Shown: in pieces, positions 24,105 through 36,904 of the stretch
Layout of the letters: every line of letters begins with the position of its first letter
How positions within the stretch are numbered: the first letter of the stretch is position 1
Source: Moringa oleifera
Lineage: Eukaryota; Streptophyta; Magnoliopsida; Brassicales; Moringaceae
Assembly: GCA_021397835.1 (NCBI GenBank)
Contig: JAJFZO010000130.1
Location: 62,001 to 126,000, forward strand
Direction: 5' to 3'
DNA length: 64,000 nucleotides
The notes under the pieces: model-generated
The model's input: only the letters and a program-made list of their open reading frames with translations
What the model was told of the DNA's origin: nothing
The model's database searches: none
Made by a program: the position numbers and the translations under genes

Positions 24105-24215
24105 TGTTGCAGCATTAGAACATAAAAAAGTAGTAGTAGCCTTATGGTTGCATCCTTTGAACCACTAAAGCTATCCCCAATTGTTGTTAAGAGTGGAGAT
24201 ATTGCGCAAACAAAA
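24105..24215 (+). repeat. dispersed repeat, partner at 9290-9420 (minus)
   Basis: See 9290-9420. The rest of 23900-25480 is AT-rich with no gene that I recognise, apart from a TA microsatellite at 25189-25208. Confidence 0.5.
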
Positions 24216-25188
24216 TGGTAAGAAGTAAAGAAGAATGAAAAAGTGTTAATCTTAAGATACAAACAGATTTTATCTTTTTATAACATACTTATAAAAAAAA
24301 CTCAAATTACTCTTGGTCCTAACTAGGGCTTATCCTGTGAAAATGGAAAAAAGAAATAATAATTATTGCTTGGTCTTGACTAAGGCTGATCTATAATCAA
24401 ATAAGTAATATATACTCGTCCAAAAGCAAAGTCTTAGTCTTGTAGTCTTGTAAAATTTGGGGCATTGTCATAATCTTTTCACTGATCAAAGATTTGACTA
24501 TATCCAGTAATTATAATGGGGGCTTTTTTATGTCATTATCCTGTGCCCTATTAACTCAAATTAGTAGAATTTGAAGGCTAATTAGTCAATATGGATATGA
24601 TTGAAAAATCCATTCTCACCATTATAAGAATATTTTAATCTCACAAATGACAAAAAATGCTACCAACTTACTTCATCCGCACAATAAGATAAGGTACTTA
24701 ACATAATTACGAGATAAGAACAACATATCCAGTGGAAACCCATTTTTCATCATTGAACATAGTCACTAATTAGCCTTCAAATTCTGGAAACTCTTTTCAG
24801 GTACGCGATGACAATGACAATGACAACATAAAAGCATTAGCCATTTTTTTTATGGAAATTATCCAGTCCCTTGTTCAAAAAGGATGTAATGGAATATCCA
24901 TACCTACATAATTTGAAAGATATGGCTGTTCATTTTACTCCAACTGGTGAAGACAGCTCCAAAAATGTGCAGAGAGTGAACATCCAAGCTTGACTTTGCT
25001 GCCAGGGGGCTGCTGGGTGCTCACTCTTCCACTTGCAGTTCAGCTTTGGCGGTTTCAGCATTTGTTTAAAAGGCCATGAATCAGTTGGTTCGAGTTTTCA
25101 AGATTAAGACCATCAAGGATATCAAAATCCTTTACCATATAAACATCTCAAGATTAGTTCATGCTGGTGTTATCTCTTGATTATGTGT

Positions 25189-25208
25189 ATATATATATAT
25201 ATATATAT
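25189..25208. repeat. TA microsatellite
   Basis: About ten TA units in the 3' flank of the P450 gene. Confidence 0.9.
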
Positions 25209-25511
25209 GTAAAAAGTTTCTTTACCGTCATGAATTAACTAAGGCCGAAGACCATGCACCCATAAAAAACAAAGATAGGGACTAAATTAACTAACCATAT
25301 CAACCAAACCTAGAAAATCAAATCTCTAGAAGATCAGGATTAAGACTTTTACATCCAAAGAAGCATAAAGCGACTCACATGATCCTTGTCCGAACAAAAG
25401 AAAGCATACAACTTCTTAATATTACATGCATGTTCAAATCATAATTATCATCACCCTTTCGTACATAGAATACTATCTATTTCCATATTGGTCATCTTTT
25501 ATTTTTCTAGT

Positions 25512-27183
25512 TCATTCATAAAGATTAGAAGATAATCGTGGACTAACAAGAACTTCTAGCGGAGTAGCTTTCATGTTTGATAAGCCATCACTCTCGGTCA
25601 TATCAACCGGTGCAACCGATGGAGTTGACACGTCAAAAGCATGTAGAAAGCTAGCCAATGACCAGTGCACCATTTGCAGGCCAAAAGAGGTTCCTGGACA
25701 TGATCTTCTGCCACTGCCAAATGGGATCAATTCAAAATGTTGACCCCTCACGTCGACATTCTTGTGGGTCGTGAGGAACCTCTCTGGCCTGAATTCCAAA
25801 GGGTCTGGCCACACACGAGGGTCTGTCTGTATCTTCCACAGGTTTACAATCAGGCGGGTGCCTTTAGCCACATGGTAGCCACCAACTGTGCAGTCCTCTG
25901 TGAATTGGCGCGGTCCTGAGAGAGGTCCTGGAGGATACAATCGCAGTGTCTCTTTAACTACAGCTTGGAGATAGGCCAGCTTGCTAATGTCGTCTGCTTC
26001 ATTTATGTGTCTTCCGCTGCCTACATGAACGTCCAGCTCTTCTTGAACCTTCTTAAGTACATGGCGGTTGTTCAGTAGCAGGGAGAGTGCCCATGTTAGA
26101 GTCACCGTTGTTGTGTCACTGCCCCCTGCAATCATGATCTATAAAATCCAAGGATTTATTATGGTTGAATGAAAAGCATGAAACTAAAGATCAAAAGATA
26201 AAAGAAAGAAGAATGAACAAAGAAGGCTATTAACGCACCAAGCATGTTGCTTTGTTGATGGTATCAGCATCAAAGCCCGCAAGATTTGTGCCTTCAAGGA
26301 CCCTGAGCATAACATCAATGAAATCTTGCTCCACCTTGTCCTTGATCGCAGATCTCTTCCTTTTATGCTCCTCTAACCATTCTGTGCAAATACTATCCAA
26401 CTCTTTGGCGGTCTCTTTCATGGCCTTTTCGTGGCCACCAAAATCCATCCATCCAAGAAAAGGAACAGCATCTCTCATCACAAAAATCCCTATCAAACGA
26501 AAGAACTCTCTTGCCGCTTTCTGCCACCTCCTGGCCTCTTCACCCTCAGCACTAGCACCAAAGTACCTCTTCCTTGCAACCATCCTAAGAAGCATATTAA
26601 AGGTCAAGTCAGTAAACCATTGCTTCATTTCTACCAAAACATGGCCCGAGCTATTGCTGCCATTGGTCCAGTACTTGTACAACTCTTTCAGGGAGGTCTC
26701 TGCTTCAGAGACCCGAACCTGCTGGAGCAGCTCAACCCTGCGGTTTGAAAGTAGCTCCACGGTGGCTATTTTACGCATCTCCCGCCAGTATGGACCGTGG
26801 GGGGCAAACGCAAACATGGCATAGTCGTAGCCCAAGTGTTTTGCAGCTGTCATTTTGGGACGGGAGCTGACAGCCAAGTCATGTGATGTAAATAATTCCT
26901 TGGCAATCTCCCAAGTACTCACCACCACAGCTGGATAGATACCGAGCCGAACAGTGAAGATTGGACCGTATTTATCAGCCAGGGCTCCCAAAGTTATGTG
27001 AAGAAGTTGAGGTCGTCCTAACAAAGGGAGGTGACCTATTACAGGCCATGCACCCTCTGCTTCAGGTGCTGCTTGGGCATTTCTAGAAACTGCTTGTTTC
27101 CTAATGAAAACGTACCAGAACAGAAGAACCAGTAATCCTAACCCAGCTATGCTAGAGTTCAAGGAATTAAAAGGAAGATCCAT
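25512..27183 (-). CDS. cytochrome P450, CYP82 family
   Basis: Two exons on the minus strand: 27183-26239 (315 codons) and 26138-25512, joined across a 100-base GT-AG intron in phase 0, giving 523 residues, the usual size. An N-terminal hydrophobic anchor ('[15 protein letters not shown]') and a Pro-rich hinge ('[13 protein letters not shown]') place it on the ER membrane. The oxygen-binding I-helix is AGGSDT (319-324), just after the intron; ExxR is ETLR (378-381), PERF is at 433-436, and the haem loop [10 protein letters not shown] ends at 464 with ligand Cys462. Segments such as '[19 protein letters not shown]' and '[20 protein letters not shown]' are typical of CYP82. Family members hydroxylate terpenoids, flavones, coumarins and alkaloids; the substrate cannot be read from sequence. 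I start at the ATG at 27183 rather than an in-frame ATG at 27342, because the anchor follows it and a TATA box lies between. No defect seen. Confidence 0.93.
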
Positions 27184-27256
27184 TGTTGATTGTAATGCAA
27201 AGAATAGGTTTGCATAGATAGGTGGGAACGGAGAGCAATGTAAACAGCTTTTGCTA

Positions 27257-27264
27257 TCTATATA
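27257..27264 (-). promoter_or_regulatory. TATA box of the P450 gene
   Basis: TATATAGA on the minus strand, about 75 bases before the P450 ATG. The spacing fits a short 5' leader, and its place between the two in-frame ATGs supports the downstream start. Confidence 0.6.
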
Positions 27265-27299
27265 AGCGCATAGCACACAACTAAATTTGCTGCTTTCAG

Positions 27300-28280
27300 T
27301 GGGAAGTGACAAGTTTGTGTATTTCTTTTTCTCAGCATCCATGGCCCAGCCTAGAAAATTTCCCCAAGATGAAATGGTTACTTTGCAAAAACCAAAAAAG
27401 AATCCTCCAGGGAGAACCTACTTAGACATAAATAAACATCACCCCTTGGGCTCTCAGGATATATTTGGGTCAAAATTACGTATTTAATATTATAAATATC
27501 AACGATCTTTGATTTATATTTATGCATTAAATATTTAAAATATTTACTTATTATTATCAATTATTAACAAGTTATCAAATAAAAATATCTTAAATTTACT
27601 TTTTATGGGCAGGTTATTTACAAGTATCTTTACAATTATAATATTTCATATCTTGAGAATCATATTTAGGCTAGAATTTTATGGGAAGTAAATTATCATA
27701 GAAAATTCTAGTGTAAGTGAAACTTATTTTAAGAGTAAGTATTATATATAGGTAATTGGTTTACTTGAAGAAGGTATAAAGAAAATATTGAGAAAGTTTG
27801 TAATTAAGAGCTAACTAATTACCTTTATTTGGAGATCCAACAAGAGCTCAAGTTTAAAAAAAAAAAATTGGGAGAAGAATCAATGGTTTTCACGATGAAA
27901 ACGCAACAGCATATTGAAAAGAGTTTAAGCAAAATGTTGTCATATGAGTCGAGGGGATCTCATTAAATAGTGTTTCATTAAGTCTTACAACACTAATTAT
28001 GACGACTGAAGGAGTTTGATGTGTAAGAAACAATTAGTGCTTGTAATTGTTTGACTTAGTGTATTATTCAATCTAGGCATGACCCCATATATATATGGTG
28101 ATTAACTAAACCACTTAAAAATCTTGCCTACGTTATTCATGTTTATGCTTGTGTTTTATTACAAGCTGATTAAATCATAACATAAGCTTAAACTTGAATC
28201 TATTAATTCGTATCAAAACGAATCACGTAATAAAACTATTAAGAGAAGGAGATTCGATTTCACAACCATTATTGTTGGAT
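27300..28280. other. intergenic, no gene seen
   Basis: AT-rich P450 promoter side, then featureless sequence up to the copia relic. Confidence 0.6.
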
Positions 28281-29700
28281 GGCTCCAACTCTCTTATTGA
28301 AAACATTCATCTTGGCTTCATAAAGCCAGTGAAGGCTTGGAGAGTATTATTAACAAAATGAACTCCCAACTACGAACACAATGGAAGGGGTACCCCAACC
28401 TGAATCTACGTAGACAATTGAAGAAGTTTCTTTGTGAAATTACAACTCAAACACTTTGAATGCAATTTTCAGCATGCTTGATGTCAATTAGTTGAAATTG
28501 ATTTTCACATGTGAAACAACACAAAATGCGTGATCTATTCGTGAGGTTGCTCATGAAGTACTTTTACTGTAAAACAATCCAAATTTCAATTGTTAACTAC
28601 TAAGTTTAAAAATTTTAGAGTGCTTGACAATGAATTTATTCCTGATTTTAATTTCTCACTTTGTGATATTGCTAATGAATCTTTTTTCTTGCGAGAAAAA
28701 TATTCTGGATTAAAACTTATAAAAAGGTCCTTAAGTATTTATTACAAAGTTTTGCATATGAGATAACAACAATAGAATAAGTTCATGATGTTGAAGCCAT
28801 GAAGTTGGATGAGTTGATGGAATCTTTATCAACTTTTGAAATGAATATGAGAGAAAAGAAAAAGGAGAAAAATATTGCCTTTCAAGCTGAATCTTGCAAA
28901 TAAGTAAATGATGATGTATTAGAGGATCATGAAAGCATAAATGAGTCATTAAACTTATTAACAAAAAATCTCAATAGCATACTCAAGAAGGCTAATAAGG
29001 AGAACAAATAAAAATTTGAAATTAAGGAAGTCTCTTAAATCAATTACTCTTAATGCCTCAGTCGAGTTCAATAAGGACAAAAGGATACAACATTGAGAGT
29101 ATGAAGACTTTGGACATATCCAAGTTGAATACACCGACACACTGAAGAAAAAGGAAAGAGTTAAATCTTGCTTGGAATGAAGAGGATCCTCTAATGATAG
29201 CAGAAAAGATAATGATGATCTTACTAGTAATTATATGGCATTCACTATAACTAGTCATAAAAGTTAAGAAACCCATGTTGTATCTTAGATTGCAACACAA
29301 ACCATTACTCCATTATCGATGCATGAAAATATGTATCAATTTGATTCTAATTGCAATAGTATTGGTGGAGAAATGAATCTCAAAGATATTGAAAAATCCT
29401 ATTAGCTTACGTACAATAAATAGATACTTGAAAAGAATGAATCTTTGGTGAAAAGGATTAAAGAACTTGAAAAGAAAAACAAGTCTTACAAAAGGCTGTA
29501 ATCCATTTTGTGGTATTGGCTACTAAACAAGATGACGAACTTTAAAAACTTCAAGCTCAAAGTTAAAACATTCAAAATTCCCTAAAGACGTTGAATTATG
29601 GATCAACAAAATTTGGATCACATTTTGGCCACAAACGAAAATAATAGAGGTCGCCATGGTCTTGACTATGTTGATGGCACATCTAGTTCAGACATAGTAC
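28281..29700 (+). pseudogene. Ty1/copia-type gag relic
   Basis: Broken plus-strand frames match plant copia gag. Near 28460 comes 'LNAIFSMLDVN'; near 28790 'KLDELMESLSTFEMNM' and 'EKKKEKNIAFQAESC'; near 28930 'ESINESLNLLTKNLNSILKK'; and near 29110 the zinc-knuckle region is reduced to 'HIQVEYTDTLKKKERVKS', with its cysteines lost. A coiled-coil-like 'KRIKELEKKNKSYKRL' lies near 29455. No pol domains follow before 30.2 kb. Stops in every frame make it a dead fragment; I saw no LTR. Confidence 0.7.
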
Positions 29701-30249
29701 TTCCTAAAGAAACAACCAAAGTTGCGTTAGTTCCTATTTGATCATGCACTTTGGTGTTTCAATGTAGTTGAATTACATTGGTAATTGTGTTTTATCAATA
29801 TTGTGATAATATATGTTTAATATAGTTTAATTTCATATATCAAATTACATTTATTTATGTTCAATGAAGCAACCATACAATTTATTCAATAGATCAACTA
29901 GTAATCAAAAGTATTCAAAGCATCACAAAAGATCAATAAACAACCTTGTGAAAATTAACTAAAATAACCCCTTTTTACATGTGTATCATCAATTCAAATT
30001 ACAACCATTATTTCCATCATTCACATAACTAACTATCATTTTACATATAGTAAAACCTTTAGTGTAGTTTACAAATGTTACCACCATTCGAATTACAACA
30101 AATGTTCGCATTATTCACATAATGACTATTGTTCTCATCATTCACATAACACCTATAGTTCACATATTCATGTCACAATCATAATTATCATCATTTAAAT
30201 TACATACAAACATTTTTTTTTTTATAATTCAATCAAATTGCATGTCTTC
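29701..30249. other. no gene seen
   Basis: AT-rich, with loosely repeated 'attcacataac'-like phrases near 30000-30180. Confidence 0.5.
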
Positions 30250-30461
30250 CTTTTTCATTGGCAAGAGTTTTCACATGCAATCCCTAAGTTGTTAGAAGAA
30301 GGATTGTATGTTTTTAAAAAAGGTGTTATTGTTATAGTGTTGGATGTTGGTGTCGCACTACTTGGTATTGGTGCACTACTCGATGATAATGCTGCTTTTT
30401 TAGTTGCAGTTGTTAATCTTATCATTAATGATAATGGTAGTGTTGGTCTTAGGTTAGAAAG
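30250..30461 (-). pseudogene. chromovirus gag linker, part split off by the Athila insertion
   Basis: The minus strand reads 'KDLSNLRPTLPLSLMIRL' followed by a Ser/Thr/Pro/Ala-rich linker. The frame is that of 'DQSIMSIFKK' at the right side of the Athila element (about 39960), and the two sides join codon to codon once the element and one copy of the target duplication are removed. An ORF on the opposite strand (30238-30501) is its shadow. Confidence 0.7.
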
Positions 30462-30466
30462 GTCCT
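30462..30466. repeat. target-site duplication, left
   Basis: gtcct, identical to 39941-39945; five bases is the size expected for a gypsy-type integrase. Confidence 0.9.
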
Positions 30467-31679
30467 TGTTGGTTGTCGAGACCAACAAATTAAATTCCTA
30501 AATTCTTGCTCAAAATATTAAACTTGTAGTATGGATGAGCAAGGTCATTTCCACAAAGATTGGTTAGATTTATTTTTTTTTGCAAAAATAAAACAAAAGA
30601 AAAGGGGGTTTGAGGAGTTAAAAAATAGATCAAATAAGAATAACAGGAAAGGAAAAATTAATGTAATAAAGTATCCAGTCAAAGGTATAATTTCGGGTTT
30701 GATTTAGGAATTGATCATTGATGCAAAGATAAAAATCTCTTAATCTTCACTGAATTAGTTATGGTTGTTGGTACCACCTAACAACCTGTTTTTCCTTACT
30801 TCTTTGATAACCAGGATACGATCTCTAATTATTTCTCTTATCAATAAATAACCCTAGATACGATCTTAGGATTTAATTTATCAATAGCATTAAGAATTAG
30901 AAAAACTACCAATTCTAGCTAATAAACACATATGTAGGTTTATTTAAACTAGATTATTTATCTTCATAACATAAATTGAAAACCTCTTTTGTAATCAACT
31001 ATGTTATTTACTACTTATATTAGAACACTTAAACAATTACGGATTTAAAGTTCTAAATAGTAACCTATTATTTTGATGATTAAACAAAGGGCCTTTTTTG
31101 TTGCAATCAACCAAAATAATATTTTCAATAAGCATAGAAGATAAATAAACAATGAAGAAATAAAGAACAAATAAAATCAGTTAGATCTCACAATTCTGAA
31201 GAATCAAACCCTTGATTATCCTTTGACTGGAAGAGATGTTTAGCAATCCATGAAAAGAAAAAGATCTACGAAAAGAAGAAAGTAAATAATAAACTCTGGA
31301 TGTTCCTTTGAAGGAACTACCTCCCCTTTATATAATAATCCTTAAACATGATAACCTATTTTAACTAGGACTCTTAAAGATAAAGATAAAGATAAAATTC
31401 TACAATTGCTTTTTAAATAAAAGATAAAGTCTTCGTTCGGTGAAATTCCAATGTTATTGGGAGTCTCAGCGCCTTATCCAAAGACATCTTCTAGTTCATC
31501 CACATCTCTTAGGAATCCAACTTTATATCTTCAAATAATGAATTTGAGTCCATCTTAGTTGATTTCCTCAATCCACCCTATTAAATATAAAACATAGTCA
31601 AAATCCAAGATTTAATCATTTATAACCAATAAAATACGAGAAAATATAATAATATATATGATTATTATGCATTCTATCA
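30467..31679 (-). repeat. Athila 3' LTR
   Basis: 1213 bp, starts TGTTGG and ends TCTATCA on the plus strand. Near 31325 the plus strand has 'cccctttatataataat'; on the element's own strand an AT-rich TATA-like site lies near 31330. Confidence 0.95.
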
Positions 31680-31694
31680 AATTCCCCCACACTT
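31680..31694 (-). other. Athila polypurine tract
   Basis: The minus strand reads AGTGTGGGGGAATT directly before the LTR start TGATAG, the expected position and composition for the second-strand primer. Confidence 0.85.
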
Positions 31695-33331
31695 AGATAA
31701 TGCTTGTCCTCAAGCATACAATAATTCAAGCTCATCATCTCATCTCATCATCCTTCATTCTTCTTCCTTTGCTTATCCAAAATAATATATTCTTTTCATG
31801 CATTAAAACATAAGATCACAAAAGAATTCTCATAAGGAGCATACATGATCAGTAATCGCCTTAACGATTTTATTGAACTTAAAATGCATAAGATCTAACA
31901 CCCTCTCCTTAGATTCACTCATTCACTCGAAGTGTTTTGAGGGATTAAATAAGCTCTCTAGTCAATACATAGAAAACTTTTACCATAAGCTTGCTTGTAT
32001 ATCATGTCTCTTTTACCAATGAATGAATTAAAATGCAAAAATCTAAGAGTTTTAAAATGGGTTGTAATGGGGCTTAAGTAAGGTATGATAAAAGGGTTTT
32101 GGGTTAATGGAATTGAAGGAATCATACAAAACTTTTTTTTTTTATGACGTAACATCAAAAGATTGCTTCAATCACATTGCACAAATCCAAGTAATGAGAA
32201 TTTATACCATTTTTTTCTCAATCCTTTTCTCTCTTTTTTTTTTGTTATTTTTTTTCCAAATTTCTTTCTCTTCTTTTTTTTTTAATTACTTGGACCATTG
32301 ATTCTTAATATTTTGCAATCTTTTCTAAGATAAGTGAAAGTTTTATATGAGTAAGCTCATATAATCCTTCAATTCAGGGTTCAAAAAGAAAAATCAAAAG
32401 AATAGTTATTATGACTTGTATCAAGGTTAAATTCCAAAGAAAAGGCTAAGGCTCAAAGTTGGCTCTCTAGGGGTATATGAATATGGTAGGCTTTTCGAAA
32501 GAGGCTAAATATTTTAAAGAAGATGGTTTTCACCTAAATACCCTTATGATTAAGTACATCTAATTCTTCAAAGGAATGATTTGACATGTATAACAAAGCA
32601 AGTTCTAGAAAAATTAACTATGTATGACACACACAAAGAAGAAAATTGAGCATAATGTAATAAATGCTCATTGGCCCAAAACTCACCAAAAAGGGTTATA
32701 TGTGTTAGATCTCATACAATTTTCAATCCAATATATCATTAAAAGCAACTAATCATAGTACAGTAAATGAGAATTTAAAGTCATATTTGCACACATAAAA
32801 CTTTTTTTTTTTTTTGGGAATAAGCATTGGAAAGATCTAGAACTCAGAAAAGAGAGATCACAAACACAAATTAAGTACCTTTTAGAGCAAGATTTTTTTG
32901 GATTTTAAATATTTTAAAAACAATAGCATGTTAAAAACTCTCCCCCACACCTAGATCATACATTGTCCTCAATGTATTAAAAATAAATGCTCAAAAAAAT
33001 AATAAAAAAAATAAGAGAAGTAGAAAACTCCCTGAATATATCGAGCATCATAGAGACTTCGTTTACCACTGGGGAGATGAGAAAGGTGGATCGAATTCCA
33101 TCTTGTCATAGAGTGCTCTATCATCGAATTTCATTCTTGATAGCTGTTGTCAGATGCATTCAAGTTACTTCATCATATTGCCTTGGAAAGGTGTGATATG
33201 CCTTCAACCATCGACCTTATCTCTTATATATATATATGCATATTAAAAAAATAAAAATAAATTATTAAAATTTTGGGTTGCCTCCCAAAAAGTGCCTTTC
33301 TTTAACGTCTTTGGCTAGACGTTGCCAATTC
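31695..33331 (-). other. Athila 3' non-coding region
   Basis: 1.6 kb between integrase and LTR with long T runs and no ORF. Many Athila elements carry an env-like gene here; nothing of that sort is visible. A second polypurine-like motif lies at 32940-32953. Confidence 0.75.
32940..32953 (-). other. second polypurine-tract-like motif
   Basis: 'ctcccccacacctaga' followed by 'tgtcctcaa' here resembles 'ttcccccacacttaga' followed by 'tgtcctcaa' at 31682, so the tract and about 40 flanking bases occur twice, 1.26 kb apart. Confidence 0.55.
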
Positions 33332-34501
33332 TTAATTATAAGTCGGATATTGTAAACCAATTTTATCAACATCATGTGCTTGAAAGCCTTGATGAAAAGG
33401 CTTTAAGCGGTGGCCATTGACCTTAAAAATCTTACCGGTATCTGGACTTTGAATTTCAACTGCACCATGAGAGAACACATTAGTAACAGTAAAAGGTCCT
33501 AACCATCTAGAATGCAACTTACCAGGAAACAATTTCAGCTTAGAATGATAAAGAATAACCTTTTGACCAACATAGAAAGTTTTTCTGGAAATCATGCGAT
33601 CATGGTAGGCCTCTGTTTTTTCCTTATATATTTTTGAGCTCTCGTAAGCATCATTACGAATTTCTTCTAGTTCTTGTAACTGAAGTTTCCTCAATTCACC
33701 TGCTTCATCCATTCTTAGGTTGCACTGTTTTATGGCCCAATATGCCCTGTGTTCTAGTTCTACTGGAAGATGACATGGTTTGCCAAATACCAAACGGTAA
33801 GGAGACATACCTATAGGGGTCTTATAGGCTGTTCGATAAGCCCATAGTGCATCATCAAGTCGCATACTCCAATCCTTCTTATTTGGGTTGATAGTCTTCT
33901 CAAGTATAGACTTGATTTCTCTATTAGATACTTCAGCTTGTCCATTTGTCTGCGGATGATAAGCAGTAGAGATTCGATGGGTAACATTATACTTCTTCAT
34001 TAAAGATTCCACCACTCTATTGCAAAAGTGAGTTCCACGATCACTTATTATAGCCCTTGGTGTCCCAAACCTAACAAAAATATGAGATTTGACAAAATTT
34101 ACAACCACTTTAGCATCGTTAGTACGGGTAGCTTTAGCTTCCACCCATTTTGACACATAATCCACAGCAAGCAGAATATAAATATTATTGCAAGAAGAAG
34201 GAAAAGGACCCATGAAGTCAATACCCCATACATCAAATATTTCACAAACAAGAATAAAAGTAAGTGGCATTTGATCTCTATGTCCTAAATTTTCAGTCTT
34301 TTGACATTGTTCACAAGTCCTACAAAATATGTATGAATCATGAAATATAGTAGGCCAAAATAATCCACACTCTAATATTTTACGAGCTGTTCTTTTGGGA
34401 CCAAAGTGTCCTCCACATGCATACGAATGACAAAACTTTAAAATAGAATCAATTTCGTGTTCCGTCACACACCTTCGAATAATTTGATCAGAACAATATT
34501 T
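33332..34501 (-). pseudogene. Athila integrase
   Basis: The minus strand has the zinc-binding part ('[15 protein letters not shown]', 'CRTCEQCQK'), the catalytic core with '[10 protein letters not shown]', '[13 protein letters not shown]' and '[16 protein letters not shown]' (the D, D and E residues are all present), and a C-terminal domain ending '[12 protein letters not shown]'. Integrase inserts the element DNA into the genome. The domain itself is unbroken, about 380 residues, but a TGA at 34502-34504 separates it from RNase H in the same frame. Confidence 0.9.
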
Positions 34502-35011
34502 TCATAAGTAAGGGTCATCCCAAACATAACATTTAGCATCTTTTTTAATTTTGTCTTTCTGAACCCTAGATAAATCACTTGGTAATATTCCAGTAACTAA
34601 GTAATTAGCAATATCAGCATACCAAGGCCTTATCTTATGAATAGAAAAAAGACACTCATCTGGAAAGTCGTCTTTTAATGGTGATGACTCTTCACTCGTA
34701 GTTAACCTGCTAAGATGATCTGCAACCAAATTTTTTGCACCCTTTTTATCACATATCTCCAAATCAAACTCTTGTAGCAAAAGTATCCATCGAATAAGTC
34801 TAGGTTTTGCCTCCTTCTTCGATAGTAAGTACTTGAGAGCTGCATGATCAGAATAAACAATCACTTTAGTACCAAGTAGATATGAGCGAAATTTTTCTAA
34901 AGCAAACACAATGGATAAAAGTTCTTTTTCTGTTGTGGAATAATTGCTTTGTGCACTATCAAGTATTCTTGAAGCATAATAAATGACATGAGGAGTTCTT
35001 CCAATTCTCTA
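34502..35011 (-). pseudogene. Athila RNase H
   Basis: Between the stops at 35009-35011 and 34502-34504, in one frame, lie '[17 protein letters not shown]', '[20 protein letters not shown]', '[20 protein letters not shown]' and 'VADHLSRL'. The catalytic Glu and Asp are visible in 'TEKELL' and 'YSDHAAL'. RNase H removes the RNA strand during copying. Confidence 0.85.
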
Positions 35012-35992
35012 TCCAAGAACAGCACCAATTGCATGATTGCTTGCATCACACATGATCTCAAATGGAAGATTCCAATTTGGTGATTGGATAATTGGTGCGG
35101 TTGTTAACATATCCTTCAACTTGTCAAATGCATCTTTGCATGCCTCATCCAATTCAAACACCATATCTTTTTGTAGTAACCTGCATAAGGGTTTAGTGAT
35201 CTTGGAAAAATCCTTGATAAAACGTCGATAGAATCCTGCATGTCCAAGAAAAGAGAGAACTTCCCGCACACTTGTGGGGTAAGATAAAGATTTTATAATT
35301 TCTACCTTAGCTTTATCAACTTCAATTCCCTTAGAGAATACAACATGTCCTAGAATAATACCTTGATTAACCATAAAGTGACACTTTTCATAATTTAAAA
35401 CAAGGTTCTTTTCTATGCATCTTTTAAGCACTTTGGTAAGGTTAGTTAAACATGCATCAAAAGAATCACCATAAACTGTAAAGTCATCCATAAACACCTC
35501 TATGATGTTCTCTATATAATCAGAAAATATATTAACCATACACCTCTGAAATGTAGCAGGAGCATTACAAAGTCCAAATGGCATGCACCGATATGCAAAA
35601 GTACCAAATGGGCATGTGAATGTTGTTTTCTCTTGATCTTCAGGTGCAACAGGGATTTGATGAAAACCTGAATAACCATCAAGATAACAATAATGGGTAT
35701 GACCTGCTAATCTTTCTAGCATTTGATCAATAAATGGAAGAGGAAAATGATCTTTTCTAGTTGATGCATTTAACTTCCTGTAATCTATACATACCCTCCA
35801 TCCATTTTGAATACGAGTGGGTATTAACTCACCATCAGGATTTTCTATTGTTGTTATACCGGTTTTCTTCGGAACAACTTGAATTGGGCTTACCCATTCA
35901 CTATCTGAAATTGGATAAATCATACCTGCATCAAGAAGCTTCAAGATTTCTTTCTTTACCACTTCCATCATAGGCGGATTCAATCTACGTTA
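35012..35992 (-). pseudogene. Athila reverse transcriptase
   Basis: About 324 codons on the minus strand: 'WVSPIQVVPKK', 'WRVCIDYRKLNASTRKDHFP', 'CYLDGYSGFHQIPV', 'PFGTFAYRCMPFGLCNAPAT' and the catalytic 'VFMDDFTVYG' near 35490 (FMDD in place of the commoner YVDD/FFDD). The domain is unbroken; a TAA at 35990-35992 precedes it and a TAG at 35009-35011 follows, both in frame with the rest of pol. Confidence 0.9.
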
Positions 35993-36904
35993 GGGTTGCC
36001 TGGAGGGTTTACAATCTTCCTCTAATAGTATCCTATGCATGCATGTGGAAGGATTTAATCCCTTAATATCGGCTATGGTCCAACCAATGACCTTTTTATA
36101 CTCTTCAAGTACTCAAGTTAATTTTTTTTCCTCTAAGATAGAAAGTTTATTAGAGATTATGATTGGAAGAGTCTCTTTTTTTCCTAAAAAGACATACTTT
36201 AAATGATCTGGTAAGGGTTTTAGCTCTAATTTTTGTGCCTGTATAATAGAAGGAAGGAGTTTTGTGTGAGAAAGAGGCAAATAAATATAAGAAATGTCAT
36301 ACCTCATAGGTTGTAGTGATTCCAATTCATGAATTGTATCCTGCAAGTCTGAATCCAATGTAAACTTTTGCAAGATTTTTTGTGATCTTTCAAAACTCAA
36401 ACTCTTATTAAGTACAACTTTTAACTTATCTTCATCACTTAAATCAAAAATTTTCTGTGCTAAAGGTTCAATAACATCCATAGCAAAAACAGAAGATAAA
36501 TCACTAAGATATCTCATGGCATCATAAATATTAATTTTAATAATTTCACCATCAAATTCCATTATAAGTGTACCATCATGCACATCAATTTTCGTCTTGG
36601 ATGTTTTTAGGAATGGTCCTCCTAACAAAATTAATGAGTTAGATGAATCATCTTCCTCCATATTAAGCACATAAAAATCAGCAGGAAAAATCAATCCATT
36701 AACTTGTACCAAAACATCCTCCAAAACTCCCTCAGGATATACATTAGATCTATCAGCAAGTTGAATAATCACACCAGTTTCTTTTAATGGTCCAGCATTC
36801 AAAGATGAGTAAATGGATAATGGTATGACATTTATTGAAGCACCTAGATCTAACATCGCTCTCTCAATCTTAGCATTACCAACTTTGCAAGGAATAGTAA
36901 ACAT
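35993..36904 (-). pseudogene. Athila protease and spacer
   Basis: The minus ORF 36904-36113 begins with a retropepsin: 'MFTIPCKVG', 'AMLDLGASINVIPLSIY' (active-site motif DLGA where many families have DTGA or DSGS; this form is common in Athila), and 'DDSSNSLILLGGPFLKTSKT'. A spacer toward RT follows and is cut by an in-frame TGA at 36113-36115; 'YKKVIGWTIADIKG' lies just beyond it. Protease cuts the polyprotein. Confidence 0.85.

Noticed and set aside
24065..24262. Minus ORF ending ALDTIPTN, recalling the start of a lectin receptor kinase
   Set aside because: No lectin sequence follows, and the opposite strand is part of a dispersed repeat shared with 9290-9420.
27181..27342. In-frame ATG at 27342 that would lengthen the P450 by 53 residues
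   Set aside because: The added sequence is not P450-like, the TATA box lies inside it, and the membrane anchor starts just after the ATG at 27183.
30238..30501. Plus ORF of 87 codons with hydrophobic stretches
   Set aside because: It is the shadow of the minus-strand chromovirus gag linker and runs into the Athila LTR.
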